DNA of 27,845 bases, from positions 1 through 27,845 of the IMG/VR virus record IMGVR_UViG_3300021976_000062; one strand, 5' to 3'. This stretch comes from a virus. The notes under the pieces are model-generated. The model was given only the letters and a program-made list of their open reading frames with translations, did no database searches and was not told the DNA's origin. The translations under genes and the position numbers were made by a program. How positions within the stretch are numbered: position 1 is the first letter of the stretch; the number at the start of each line of letters is the position of its first letter. Below, one piece after another: positions 20,497-27,845 of this stretch.

Positions 20497-20730
20497 TTAG
20501 GGGAGGCTGTCGGCATAGACGTTCAGCGCGTGCGTGAGAGTGAGGCGCGTAGTGCCAGCAAGCTCATTGGCGGCGAGAGTCGCCGGCAGGCGAACCGTCC
20601 CGGCTAGCACATTGAGGGCAGCGCCGAGCGTCAGGCCCTTGGTGCCGGCCAGTACGTTGGCGGCGCCCGTGGCCGTGAGGCCCTTGGTGTCGGCCGCCTT
20701 GTTCAGGGCGCCGGTCATCGTCAGGTTCAT
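20497..20730 (-). CDS. Five-repeat virion-region protein
   Basis: Encodes 77 residues made of five roughly 15-residue repeats: LTMTGALNKAADTKG, LTATGAANVLAGTKG, LTLGAALNVLAGTVR, LPATLAANELAGTTR and LTLTHALNVYADSLP. The ALN-x-LAGT-x-x-L motif occurs as short repeats in actinophage minor tail proteins. It is likely a helical-repeat linker or stalk component. It shares an ATGA overlap with the gene upstream. Confidence 0.6.
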   Translation of the reverse strand: MNLTMTGALNKAADTKGLTATGAANVLAGTKGLTLGAALNVLAGTVRLPATLAANELAGTTRLTLTHALNVYADSLP

Positions 20731-20990
20731 GTGCTGCTCACGTAGGGCTTGCCGTGCTTCTCGGACCAGTCCACGGCACGGCGCACGTCCTGAAGGCGCG
20801 TGGTGTCAGGCTTGATGCCCACCTTGAGAGCAGCGCGGGCTTCCTTGATGGCATTCGCCTTGTACTTCTCGTTGGTGCGGTCCAGCCCTGCGGCGGACTG
20901 AGCCCAGGCGACTCCGAGCGACTTGGCTCGGAGGCAGGCACCCCAGTTCTCATGAGCGCCGGGAGTGGGGCAACCGCTAGTGCAGTTCAT
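20727..20990 (-). CDS. Small Cys-containing head-region protein
   Basis: Encodes 87 residues: MNCTSGCPTPGAHENWGACL then RAKSLGV, followed by a basic helical body (YKANAIKEARAALKVGIKPD... RRAVDWSEKHGKPY). Three cysteines and a His near the N-terminus could hold a metal. Similar short proteins accompany capsid genes in actinophages. Coupled by ATGA overlaps on both sides. Precise role unknown. Confidence 0.6.
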   Translation of the reverse strand: MNCTSGCPTPGAHENWGACLRAKSLGVAWAQSAAGLDRTNEKYKANAIKEARAALKVGIKPDTTRLQDVRRAVDWSEKHGKPYVSST

Positions 20991-21271
20991 TCTTCGGTAA
21001 GCCCTTCTCCAAAGCCGGAAGCAACAAGGACGTCTGCGACGTCCTGAGCAATGCCCGAATAGACGTAGCCGCCGAGGAAGTACTCGATACCGACCTCAAG
21101 CTGATTCAGCTCATCGCCAGTAGGCCAGCGTTGCTGAACGAATGCGCCATTGCGCTTGATGAGTGAGGGGCAGGCGGGCCAGGGAATGCCGCGCAGAATG
21201 TGCGGAACATCGCGGCCGGAAAGCATCGGCCCCTCCTGAATGGTGGGGCACTCGAACCTGTATGTGGCCAT
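20987..21271 (-). CDS. Head-completion-like protein
   Basis: Encodes 94 residues with no recognised motif (MATYRFECPTIQEGPMLSGR... YFLGGYVYSGIAQDVADVLV). Placed right after the capsid genes and a terminator-like hairpin, as expected of a small capsid-accessory or connector protein. The start at 21271 begins the transcription segment downstream of that hairpin. Confidence 0.55.
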   Translation of the reverse strand: MATYRFECPTIQEGPMLSGRDVPHILRGIPWPACPSLIKRNGAFVQQRWPTGDELNQLEVGIEYFLGGYVYSGIAQDVADVLVASGFGEGLTEE

Positions 21272-21284
21272 GGTTCTCCAAGCA

Positions 21285-21312
21285 GAGAGGGCGCCCCGAA
21301 AGGCGCCCTCTC
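21285..21312 (-). terminator. Hairpin after capsid genes
   Basis: On the minus strand GAGAGGGCGCC-TTTCGG-GGCGCCCTCTC forms a perfect 11-bp stem followed by TGCTTGG. It lies 10 bases beyond the stop of the 58-residue gene and 13 bases before the next start. It could be a partial terminator that keeps capsid mRNA more abundant than downstream tail mRNA, or a stabilising 3' end. Confidence 0.6.
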
Positions 21313-21322
21313 CTTGGTTGCG

Positions 21323-21499
21323 TTACGGCGTGATGTTGGTCTCGTCGACCGAGAGCACCTTGACCCGGCCCGTGCCCCTGTTGCCCCGAAGGGCGTCCTT
21401 GAGGACGCCTCGGTTGGCAGCGGCGCGAACGTAGGTGTTGGCAGCAGCAGCGTCGTCGAAGAGGACGACTCCAGCGGTAGTCACAACGGCGACAGCCAT
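21323..21499 (-). CDS. Small protein paired with major capsid gene
   Basis: Encodes 58 residues: MAVAVVTTAGVVLFDDAAAA, then NTYVRAAANRGVLKDALRGNRGTGRVKVLSVDETNITP. It begins two bases after the capsid stop, has GAGG upstream, and is followed by a strong hairpin, so it should be co-expressed at capsid level. A capsid decoration or cement role is suggested only by position. Confidence 0.6.
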   Translation of the reverse strand: MAVAVVTTAGVVLFDDAAAANTYVRAAANRGVLKDALRGNRGTGRVKVLSVDETNITP

Positions 21500-21501
21500 G
21501 A

Positions 21502-22503
21502 TCAGACCTCGTTCGAGCTGACGCCGTGCTCCAGGCGCTGGAGGGCTTCCTGGCGGTAGATGGCGTGACCGAGCGAGCCGTACCAGTAGATGCCCCGGTG
21601 ACGGTTCATCGGGTCGGTGACCGGCGAGACGCCAATGGCGGGCTCACGCTTGACGGCCTCGACGACCGCCTCGCGACCGAAGAACACGGTGCGGTGCACC
21701 GCGGCGCTCGAAGCGCCGGAGGCGCTGGCGAGCGCACGGTTCGACTCGATGAAGACCGCGCCCGCGAACTTGCCGACGTAGCCGTTGTAGATGGCGTCGG
21801 TGTCCACGCGGATGTGCGGGTCCTGCCAGTTGACGGGGCTGTCCGCACCCTCCTGGATGTCCAGGGAGGTCTCGTGCGAGATGACCGCCATGTAGTGGTC
21901 GCCCATCCACGGGGTCACGTTCCGCTTGCGCAGAGCCTTGACCTGACGCCGGATGGCCGCAGCCGAGATGACGTCAGCGGGGGTCAGCGTGTTGATGTTG
22001 ACCGGGGTGACGTCAAGGCCAGTGCCAGTGCCGGTGCCGATGGCAGCGCCATCGGCCGTAGCCCGGTTAGTGCCGGTGGTGAACTGGGCGCGAGCCAGGA
22101 GGTCCAGGCTCTTCGCAAGGTCCTCGGCGATCTGCTCGGCCAGGATCGGGTCCACCGGGACGTACGCGACGTCACCGAGGAACGTGGTCCGACCCATGGT
22201 GCGGCCGTACTCAGCCAGGGTGACCGAGATGTCAACCGGCTCGGGCGAGGCGGTGACGTCGGCGGGCAGAACCTCGGACAGCGCCACCGGCGCGGTCGTG
22301 GTGAGGTAGGCGTTCCGCTTGAGGTGCACGACGTTGCTGTTGTTGGTCGGGTCGACCGGGCGAACGTCGATGAACTGACGCCACAGAACCTTGTCGGTCA
22401 GCGCCCACTTGAGGAGCTTGTCATAAGCCGGGATGACCACACCCTCGCCGAGGGAATCGGCGGGGAGTGCAGTCTGGTTGAAGTCAGCTTGGGTGTAAGC
22501 CAC
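21502..22503 (-). CDS. Major capsid protein (N4-gp56-like family)
   Basis: Encodes 333 residues. The sequence has the character of the N4-gp56 capsid family (HK97 fold): an N-terminal arm and helix (IPAYDKLLKWALTDKVLWRQ), the strand/turn region LAEYGRTMGRTTFLGDVAYV, a spine helix (ILAEQIAEDLAKSLDLLARA), an A-domain segment (PWMGDHYMAVISHETSLDIQ) and the C-terminal IYWYGSLGHAIYRQEAL. It should assemble the icosahedral shell. The scaffold gene lies just upstream in transcription order, and a 58-residue gene plus terminator-like hairpin lie downstream. Confidence 0.8.
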   Translation of the reverse strand: MAYTQADFNQTALPADSLGEGVVIPAYDKLLKWALTDKVLWRQFIDVRPVDPTNNSNVVHLKRNAYLTTTAPVALSEVLPADVTASPEPVDISVTLAEYGRTMGRTTFLGDVAYVPVDPILAEQIAEDLAKSLDLLARAQFTTGTNRATADGAAIGTGTGTGLDVTPVNINTLTPADVISAAAIRRQVKALRKRNVTPWMGDHYMAVISHETSLDIQEGADSPVNWQDPHIRVDTDAIYNGYVGKFAGAVFIESNRALASASGASSAAVHRTVFFGREAVVEAVKREPAIGVSPVTDPMNRHRGIYWYGSLGHAIYRQEALQRLEHGVSSNEV

Positions 22504-22530
22504 TTGAGCTTTCCTTAGGAGTTATGCAGG

Positions 22531-23034
22531 TTAGCCGGCAAGGCGTCCCTGCTGAGCCAGAATCGCGATCAGCTCCTCCTTCGACCCGGCGTCGTTCACC
22601 TTCGAGTTGAGATGGTCAATGGAGCCGGGGTTGAAAGAACCCGGCTGCACACCGACAGCTCGCATCTGCTGGATCTGCTCAGGCGTAAGGGAGGGCTGAC
22701 CCACCGGAGCGGTGGGGTCGACGTTCTGGGTCTGGGATTCGCCGGCTCCTCCGAAGAGGCCACGGTTCTCCTCGATCCAGGCGTCAAGGTCTTCCGCACT
22801 GGCCGCGAACTTCGCGGCACCTTCGGGAAGACCGGCAGCAGCCAACTTCGTCTTGACCTCACCCTGGCGCAGCTCTCCGCGAAGCTTGTTCAGCTCCGCC
22901 TCGGCCGCCTCTCGTGCCCTCTTCTGCTCCTTGGCGTATTCACGCAGCGCCTTCGGCGATTGCGCTTCAGCCTGAGCTTCGGCGGCCTCGATGGTGTCGT
23001 CATCAAGAATGTCGGCGTACTGGTTCTCGCTCAT
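22531..23034 (-). CDS. Capsid scaffolding protein
   Basis: Encodes 167 residues from ATG 23034 (MSENQYADILDDDTIEAAEA). A highly charged, Ala/Glu/Lys/Gln-rich helical stretch (about 25-65) gives the usual scaffold coiled coil. A Pro/Gln linker (PTAPVGQPSLTPEQIQQMRA) and a short C-terminal helix (GSKEELIAILAQQGRLAG) that could bind capsid follow. It lies directly before the major capsid gene. AAAGGAG is present ten bases upstream. The longer frame running upstream of this ATG is out-of-frame noise over the tRNA-like element and hairpin. Confidence 0.8.
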   Translation of the reverse strand: MSENQYADILDDDTIEAAEAQAEAQSPKALREYAKEQKRAREAAEAELNKLRGELRQGEVKTKLAAAGLPEGAAKFAASAEDLDAWIEENRGLFGGAGESQTQNVDPTAPVGQPSLTPEQIQQMRAVGVQPGSFNPGSIDHLNSKVNDAGSKEELIAILAQQGRLAG

Positions 23035-23070
23035 GCGAGGCACTCCTTTAGAAATCTGCGCAGGCCAAAG

Positions 23071-23094
23071 GACACTCACGGAGGTGTGAGTGTC
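23071..23094 (-). promoter_or_regulatory. Leader hairpin with anti-Shine-Dalgarno-like loop
   Basis: Minus strand: GACACTCAC-ACCTCC-GTGAGTGTC, a perfect 9-bp stem. The six-base loop ACCTCC is the same as the anti-Shine-Dalgarno core of 16S rRNA and can pair through CTCC with GGAG of the scaffold ribosome binding site about 25 bases downstream. This could modulate scaffold translation, or the hairpin may simply stabilise or process mRNA. Confidence 0.45.
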
Positions 23095-23150
23095 TCGCTC
23101 CTGCTCCCGGACAAATACACGCGTCGGGGCCGGTGGATCCGAACGCGGAG

Positions 23151-23206
23151 TGGAACGGGCGAGAATCGAACTCGCCAGGGCTGATCGCCCCCTGCCATGC
23201 GTTCCG
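23151..23206 (-). ncRNA. Compact tRNA-like element (no full anticodon arm)
   Basis: On the minus strand GGAACG pairs with CGTTCC as an acceptor-like stem. GGCGAG-TTCGATT-CTCGCC is a perfect T-arm with the universal TTCRANY loop. Between them GGCAGGGGGCGATCAGCC can fold as a D-arm-like hairpin (GGC/GCC) or CAGGG/CCCTG. The whole is about 55 nt, shorter than any complete tRNA, and no encoded CCA follows. It lies between two virion genes in the 178-base gap 23035-23212. It may be a functional tRNA-like RNA, a processing signal, or a decayed/captured tRNA 3' end. The T-arm is clear; the rest is less sure. Confidence 0.5.
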
Positions 23207-23212
23207 GTATTG

Positions 23213-24049
23213 CTAGTTGAACCTTCGGTCACGCGAGAGCGTGCCCGATCCAGTGCCAGCGGCTCCACGCCCGCGTGCGCGCTCCTCAGAAGCGAGCTTG
23301 TTGCGTGTGCGCGTGGAGTCGGCGTTACCGCCGAACACCTCGGACTGAATGTCCTCAAGGCCGTAGTCCACGTTCGAGATCTCACCGAGGCGCTCGAATG
23401 TCGGGAGCTGCGTCTGAACGACGTTGTAGCCCTCGCGAGCCTGCTCTGACGTGATGCCCATGCCGAACAGTTCCTGAGCGAACTTGTCGTCATAGCCAAA
23501 GCCAGCGCGATTGCGCTCAGCGTTGAGCTTGGCCAGTTCGACGTTCTTCTCCAACGTGGGTAGAGCCTTCGTCGGGTTCAGGTAGTACGCGGCGATGTCT
23601 CCAGTGCTAAGCCCCATGCGGGCCAGCGCCTTCCTCTGCTCGTTGTCCACAGTGTCCGCGAGAGAGCGCGCCTTCATGGCGCGCTCTGCGATCTCCTGAG
23701 GACTGACATCCTTGACGAGGAAGTTCGTGAAGTCGTCGTTGGTGTCGTAGAAGCCGGCCGGTAGGCCGGCGGACTGAAGGGCCTGGCGGTAAGCTCGCTC
23801 CGTCTGGATGTACTCCTCAGGGCTGAGCACCGAAAGGCCCGCCTTCACACGGGCCTCGTTGGCTTTGAATCGCTGCTTCCAGACTTTGGTGTCCTGGAGG
23901 AGCGTGTAAATCGTGTCGGCCCCGTAGCCATCTTGGATGTAGCCAACAATGGTTGACGCCAAGCTGCCCAGGTCGTACTGCTCAAAGAGAGACACCAGGG
24001 CGGCAGCTGCGTCACGGTCTGGTCCACTCAGGTCGTCATACCAGGCCAT
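23213..24049 (-). CDS. Putative internal virion protein
   Basis: Encodes 278 residues, helical. The stretch TIYTLLQDTKVWKQRFKANE... LSPEEYIQTERAYRQALQSA, then GLPAGFYD, and a following NFLVKDVSPQEIAERAMKAR recur in actinophage proteins encoded near the large structural polypeptide. These are thought to be packaged or tail-inner components. It shares a general pattern (short helices ending in T-x-x-W/Y-K) with the protein at 24064-24951, suggesting a related pair. A Gly/Arg-rich C-terminus (EERARGRGAAGTGSGTLSRD) may be disordered. Function inferred from context. Confidence 0.55.
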   Translation of the reverse strand: MAWYDDLSGPDRDAAAALVSLFEQYDLGSLASTIVGYIQDGYGADTIYTLLQDTKVWKQRFKANEARVKAGLSVLSPEEYIQTERAYRQALQSAGLPAGFYDTNDDFTNFLVKDVSPQEIAERAMKARSLADTVDNEQRKALARMGLSTGDIAAYYLNPTKALPTLEKNVELAKLNAERNRAGFGYDDKFAQELFGMGITSEQAREGYNVVQTQLPTFERLGEISNVDYGLEDIQSEVFGGNADSTRTRNKLASEERARGRGAAGTGSGTLSRDRRFN

Positions 24050-24063
24050 CTATTGCACCACCC

Positions 24064-24951
24064 CTATGCCTTCAGGCCGAGCTTCTGGAGAATTCCAAGG
24101 CCGGTACTCATCATGCCTTCACGGGCATTGTTCGTGGCTAGCCATCGAGTGTCTTTGCGGAGGTCGTTCTCGAATTCCCAAACGGTCTTGGGCGAGATCT
24201 TTCCATCCTCATTCCGATGACTCAAAGCCTGGCGAATCCCAGGATCATCGAGATCGATCTCCTCAGGGTTCACCTCAAGGAGCTTCCCCATCGACTGAAT
24301 GTAGGGCTGGGCAATGTCCATGATGGTTTCGCCCGCGTCGATCCTGTCGGCAAGACCGGGGAAGCTGGACTTAGCCAGGTTCTTCAAGGTGTTCATGACG
24401 AACTCTTCGGACTGAACACCCTGCGCGATACCGCTCAGCCACGCACCCATGGCGTTATCAGTGACACGCCCCTTGAGGCCGTACGCCTGAATGGCTGCGC
24501 CGATGCGCTGCTGCGCAGCGCCCACCTCGCCACCGAGGGCATCCCCGCGAGCGCCCCGCTTGAAGACGCCACCCATGGAGCCAAGGCGCTGGCGGATCTG
24601 TTCGTCACTGAGGCCGCCCATGAGCGTCTCTGCGACCATCACGCTCATGGAGCGTGTGTCCATCGGAATGCCGACTGCGGCGGCGAGTGCGGAGATCCTG
24701 CTGCGCACCTCGCGAGACCGGCGAACGTACTCCGCCGGGTCCGAGGACTCCAGCAGCCACGCTTCGCGCTTCGTCTGCGGCGTGCTCTTGTACCAAGCTG
24801 TGTTACGGATGGCGGACTGAAGCCGTGCCGGCTCCCACATCTCGCTGAGCGCCTTGTTGAACAAGGCCTTCATCTCAGGCGTGACGTTGAAGTAGGCGGT
24901 GGTGTAGCCCGCTAGGGCTGCCATCTCGTCCTTGGTGGGCTCGTCAGCCAC
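24064..24951 (-). CDS. Putative internal virion protein
   Basis: Encodes 295 residues from GTG at 24951 (MADEPTKDEMAALAGYTTAY). It is alpha-helical. LQSAIRNTAWYKSTPQTKRE parallels the TLLQDTKVWKQRF segment of the following protein. Other blocks (IPMDTRSMSVMVAETLMGGL; DALGGEVGAAQQRIGAAIQA; VWEFENDLRKDTRWLATNNA) lack known signatures. TAGTG overlap couples it to the peptidoglycan hydrolase before it. The grouping hydrolase + helical proteins + scaffold is typical of ejection/internal proteins of short-tailed phages. Confidence 0.55.
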   Translation of the reverse strand: MADEPTKDEMAALAGYTTAYFNVTPEMKALFNKALSEMWEPARLQSAIRNTAWYKSTPQTKREAWLLESSDPAEYVRRSREVRSRISALAAAVGIPMDTRSMSVMVAETLMGGLSDEQIRQRLGSMGGVFKRGARGDALGGEVGAAQQRIGAAIQAYGLKGRVTDNAMGAWLSGIAQGVQSEEFVMNTLKNLAKSSFPGLADRIDAGETIMDIAQPYIQSMGKLLEVNPEEIDLDDPGIRQALSHRNEDGKISPKTVWEFENDLRKDTRWLATNNAREGMMSTGLGILQKLGLKA

Positions 24952-26102
24952 TACAGACCCGCCCTTCGGAGGATGTCCTGCACGTAGGAGTTCATCGACG
25001 GGTACTTGCCCTGCCCTCGGTTCCGGGACGACTCGCTGTACTTCAGAGCGCCCTCACCCGCGTACCAGGCGAGCGCCGCACCATCGGCCCCGTACTTGCG
25101 GAAGTACATGCCGAGACGGTGATTGGCGATTGCGTCCTGGAGCTTGGGGTTGGCGAGGAACTGAGAGGCGCTCACTGAGTACCCGAGCGCAGCCTTGGAC
25201 CAGGAGGCGATGTTGCCTGGCATGATCTGGTAGGCGCCCAGAGCGCCGGAGTCGCCGTTCCTGGCGCCGTAGTTGCCGCCAGACTCCTTGCCCCGGATTG
25301 CTCCGATGAGCTTGCCCAGGTCACCCGCTGCACCGCCGCCAGAGCTGTAGGAGCCCTGCGAATTTCCGGCTGGCGCCTGCTGCCCGGTGGCCTCCATGGC
25401 GGAGGTCTGATAGGCGGCCTGTTGCGCCTGCATCGCGCTGAGCATCTGGCTCTGCTGGATCATGGCCGCCTCGCGGCCCAGCGACTGCTCCAGGTCTGTG
25501 GACTCGGGCTGCCTACCTGAGGCTGCATCCAGGGCCGGCGTGGAGAACCCGCCGGCAGCCTTGCCGCCAGGCGAGGCCTGCATGCCCTGGGCTTCGAGCA
25601 TCGCCAGGGTGTCGTTCGGGTCGGTCATCTGGACGAGGTCCGGAAGCTGGCCAGCGAACGAGCCCGGCTGTTTGCCGTCCGCCAGAGAGCCGGCGGACTT
25701 ACCTTTGGACAGCGAGCCGGTGTTCTTGCCGCCCGCGTTCAGCCATCGCGTCGGGTCTGCGGGCTTGCCGTTCTGGCGTACCTCGAAGTGAAGGTGCGGG
25801 CCGGTGCTGTTGCCGGTGCTACCGACGAAGCCGATCAGGGAACCCTGCTCGACGCGCTGGCCCTTCTTGACTCCGTAGCGGGACAGGTGGGCGTAGTAGC
25901 CCACCGACCCATCATCGTGCTGGACCTTGACGAGGTTGCCGTAGGCGCCGCCCCAGGCGGTGCTGAGAACTCGCCCACCGACAGCGGCGTAGGCGCGGGA
26001 ACCTGAGGGCGCGGCGAAGTCGATACCGGAGTGGCCTCCGGTCGAACGGAAGCCACCCAGATACCTCGAACTAACGCGCGCCCCCTTGACGGGGGAGTAC
26101 AC
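24951..26102 (-). CDS. Virion peptidoglycan hydrolase: M23 peptidase plus lytic transglycosylase
   Basis: Encodes 383 residues. The N-terminal LytM/M23 domain (about 1-112) has H24-x3-D28 (GGHSGIDF), H72 (YYAHLSRYG) and H103-x-H105 (TGPHLHFEV), a complete zinc endopeptidase site. The middle (about 120-260) is Gly/Gln/Ser-rich linker. The C-terminal domain (about 268-383; AIRGKESGGNYGARNGDSGA... GAYQIMPGNI... ALAWYAGEG) carries the ES-GG-Y and AYQIMP motifs of a soluble lytic transglycosylase (catalytic Glu in GKESGG). Cutting both peptide and glycan bonds suits a local hole-puncher during DNA entry. The frame ends in TAG overlapped by the next GTG. Confidence 0.85.
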   Translation of the reverse strand: MYSPVKGARVSSRYLGGFRSTGGHSGIDFAAPSGSRAYAAVGGRVLSTAWGGAYGNLVKVQHDDGSVGYYAHLSRYGVKKGQRVEQGSLIGFVGSTGNSTGPHLHFEVRQNGKPADPTRWLNAGGKNTGSLSKGKSAGSLADGKQPGSFAGQLPDLVQMTDPNDTLAMLEAQGMQASPGGKAAGGFSTPALDAASGRQPESTDLEQSLGREAAMIQQSQMLSAMQAQQAAYQTSAMEATGQQAPAGNSQGSYSSGGGAAGDLGKLIGAIRGKESGGNYGARNGDSGALGAYQIMPGNIASWSKAALGYSVSASQFLANPKLQDAIANHRLGMYFRKYGADGAALAWYAGEGALKYSESSRNRGQGKYPSMNSYVQDILRRAGL

Positions 26103-27008
26103 CTACAGACCTCGCAGTGCCTCGTAGTAGGAAGCCGCGAGCATCGCTTTCTGCTCGCCCATCAGCTCGTCATCGGCGTACGCCTGAGCTGCGGTGCCCG
26201 GATCGGGCGCTCCCCCGGTTGTCGTGGAGGAGGAGTCCACCGACTGGTCCATGCCATCGGCGCTAGGCGTCGAGGTGGACGTCATGGTGGTGATCGTCGG
26301 GTTCGCCTGCTCGGTGGCCCGGAGCGTCGACATGAACTGCTCGCGCTCCTCATCGGAAGCGCGGCGACCCAGTAGGTTCCTCAGGGTCTGGTCGATGACG
26401 GCGCCAGCCGTCGTCGGGTCCGTGAGGTTGATGGTGCGCTGGGTCTGCGTCGTGGTGCTCGGGCCGTTCTTCTCGGCTAGGTCGGCTTCCTCTTGGGCGC
26501 GGCGCATGTCGAGCCAGTGCCAGGGGTCCTTGGGGTCAGAGCCCATGACCTCTGCGGCGTCGATCTGTTCAAGCGCCCAGCCCCACAGCTCACCAAGCTC
26601 CGAGGGACTGGCCGGCCTACCGAGGATCGCGTCAGCGATCCCCTGGAGTTTGGTGCGGTCACCAGTCAGGGTGTCGGTTCCCCGAAGGGAGCTGCCCTGC
26701 TTGCCGCCCTGCTGCCTGTTGACGATGAAGTCCGGAGACTGCTTCAGGCTGCGTGTGCCCTTGCCACCCGGAGACTGCTCACTCAGGACCCCGAAGCCCG
26801 GTGTGCCGGGGCTGCGGTAGCCGTAGCGCGGCGACATCATCGTGTACGGCTTCGGGGTCCAGTGGTTAGCCCACCGCTGGGCGGTGGGGCTCAACTGGTC
26901 CTGAGTCTGCTGGGGCATGACCTGGCCCTGAATGGCGGCCAGGCTCTGCTCAAGCGCAGGGTCCCCAGTGATGGAGAGACTCCCGCCCGGAGTGGGCATT
27001 GTCGCCAT
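26103..27008 (-). CDS. Putative internal virion protein
   Basis: Encodes 301 residues. The N-terminal half is Pro/Gly/Gln-rich and probably extended. The middle, SPSELGELWGWALEQIDAAE, is helical. The segment AGAVIDQTLRNLLGRRASDE, then EREQFMSTLRATEQANPTIT, matches a helical repeat (A...LLGR..(T/S)..E...F...L...E..NP) found in large structural proteins of actinophages. The C-terminus is Ser/Thr-rich then helical (MGEQKAMLAASYYEALRGL). TGATG overlap with the gene upstream. Role as internal/ejection protein is inferred. Confidence 0.55.
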   Translation of the reverse strand: MATMPTPGGSLSITGDPALEQSLAAIQGQVMPQQTQDQLSPTAQRWANHWTPKPYTMMSPRYGYRSPGTPGFGVLSEQSPGGKGTRSLKQSPDFIVNRQQGGKQGSSLRGTDTLTGDRTKLQGIADAILGRPASPSELGELWGWALEQIDAAEVMGSDPKDPWHWLDMRRAQEEADLAEKNGPSTTTQTQRTINLTDPTTAGAVIDQTLRNLLGRRASDEEREQFMSTLRATEQANPTITTMTSTSTPSADGMDQSVDSSSTTTGGAPDPGTAAQAYADDELMGEQKAMLAASYYEALRGL

Positions 27009-27845
27009 CAGACTCCCCCAGAACCGAGCGTGAGTTGGTGATTGTCGAGCACGCGGTCGAAGAGATCCGCGAACATGATGTTGCGCTGCTTCAACTCACC
27101 GACCGAGTAGTCGTAGGCGAGCGCCAGATCGGCGTTGCTGTCGGCCGTGATGTCCCTGGAGCCACCGACCATCGACCGGTTATCAAGCTCAGCACCGAAA
27201 GAACGGTGCAGCTCCAGGTACTCCTCGACGCCGTGCCAGTCGGGACGCTCGGGAGCGTCTCCGTCATCGATCAGCTTCTCCATCGACCGAACCATTTCGT
27301 AGGTCTTGTCGGTGTCGAAGCTGGTGTAGGCAGCGGCCCAACCAGGCAGTTCGGCCTGGAGGGAGTCAGCGAGCTGGCGCTTGAGAATCGCGAGATCCTC
27401 GGCGCCGGTCTGGCGTGTGGAGTAGAGGCCACGAGCAGACAGCTCGGCATCGATCTTCGTGTTCCACGCACCCCAGCGCCGCCAGCCTTCAGACTCTTCG
27501 GCTGCGGCTACGGTCCCTTCGGGACCGCGAGGCGCCCGCTGTGTGCGGGGGTCCACGTTCGAGACCTTGTTGCTCGTCTGCCACTCGTAGACCGAGTAGT
27601 TGAACTCGTCGGTCTCGGTGTCCAGGCCCACTAGCGCAAGGCCCAGCTCCGGGTTCTTCTCGATCTGTTCCCGGTACTTCTGCTGGCCCATGAAGCCTGC
27701 GGACGTGGCGGGCACGCCAGTGTTGCTCTGGCTCGTGGACTGCCACCAGAGCCAGGCATCGTCCCCGTACTCATCCAGGAACTTCTGGTACGACTCTGGG
27801 CCGTAGCCGTGCTCCGCTTGAATGCGGTTCGCGGCGTCAACGTAG
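27008..27845 (-). CDS. Large virion protein, C-terminal part (cut by window edge)
   Basis: The frame is open to the right edge, so the real gene extends beyond the window; 278 residues are seen. The visible part is helical and acidic with the conserved-looking block YQKFLDEYGDDAWLWWQSTS, then QSNTGVPATSAGFMGQQKYR and LGLALVGLDTETDEFNYSVY. Combinations like EYGD-A...W.....S.TG.P.T occur in large actinophage virion proteins. It precedes the other internal proteins and hydrolase and could be a tape-measure or internal core polypeptide. An internal GTG at 27715 looks like a start but upstream coding continues in frame without a stop. Confidence 0.6.
   Translation of the reverse strand, partial: YVDAANRIQAEHGYGPESYQKFLDEYGDDAWLWWQSTSQSNTGVPATSAGFMGQQKYREQIEKNPELGLALVGLDTETDEFNYSVYEWQTSNKVSNVDPRTQRAPRGPEGTVAAAEESEGWRRWGAWNTKIDAELSARGLYSTRQTGAEDLAILKRQLADSLQAELPGWAAAYTSFDTDKTYEMVRSMEKLIDDGDAPERPDWHGVEEYLELHRSFGAELDNRSMVGGSRDITADSNADLALAYDYSVGELKQRNIMFADLFDRVLDNHQLTLGSGGV

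Noticed and set aside
21526-22518. 330-codon plus-strand frame
   Set aside because: It lies exactly opposite the major capsid gene, and its product is Val/Asp/Gly/Arg-rich without motifs.

Overview
The window is a stretch of a temperate, actinobacteriophage-type dsDNA phage or prophage, probably with a Streptomyces-like host. This rests on its high GC content, frequent GTG starts, ATGA/GTGA/TGATG gene overlaps, many small Cys/His-rich proteins, a FDXHR-type zinc protein, a tyrosine integrase, an amidase lysis cassette and an N4-gp56-like capsid protein. Both ends cut through genes, so the whole genome is longer.

Layout. (1) Positions 1-6700 are a leftward (minus-strand) early/replication operon. 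It holds a NUMOD4-type homing endonuclease start at the edge, a primase split into Toprim and CHC2 zinc-finger ORFs, a Holliday-junction-resolvase-like nuclease, a MazG-like protein, a DnaB/RecA-fold ATPase, a DnaE-like OB-fold protein, a Cas4-like exonuclease and several tiny proteins. (2) Positions 6700-8650 form the control region. A CTAG-rich intergenic stretch precedes a leftward pair of genes (HTH regulator, the best repressor candidate, and a proline-rich membrane protein). The region is flanked by promoters that carry a recurring palindromic operator, CCCTAGCGCTAGGG, usually followed by TTTAC. (3) Positions 8658-12480 are a rightward operon: a FDXHR zinc protein, a gene-poor stretch filled by seven tandem stem-loops, a conserved phage protein, a Transposase_20 (IS110 C-terminal)-like protein, a tyrosine integrase and three small proteins, closed by a strong terminator. 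(4) Positions 12685-27845 are a leftward virion and lysis operon. In transcription order it encodes large and internal virion proteins, an M23 peptidase/lytic transglycosylase, scaffold, major capsid protein, head-completion proteins, fibre/spike proteins, an XhlA-like membrane protein, an amidase endolysin and a small holin-like protein.

The most striking feature is the stem-loop array at 9101-9524. Seven units recur every 57-62 nt. Each has a different 11-14 bp stem that is perfectly or nearly perfectly self-complementary. Loops are about 30 nt in most units (34 and 39 nt in two), and share GGCCA at the stem exit and a GCGAAACCCA-like core. Different stems with kept pairing inside one sequence amount to built-in covariation, so this looks like a selected RNA (or single-stranded DNA) structure. 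It lies upstream of a protein resembling the C-terminal half of IS110 transposases, a family whose full-length members work with a structured bridge RNA. The functional link is speculation, but the array is the best candidate here for an undescribed system. A second oddity is a compact tRNA-like element between two virion genes.
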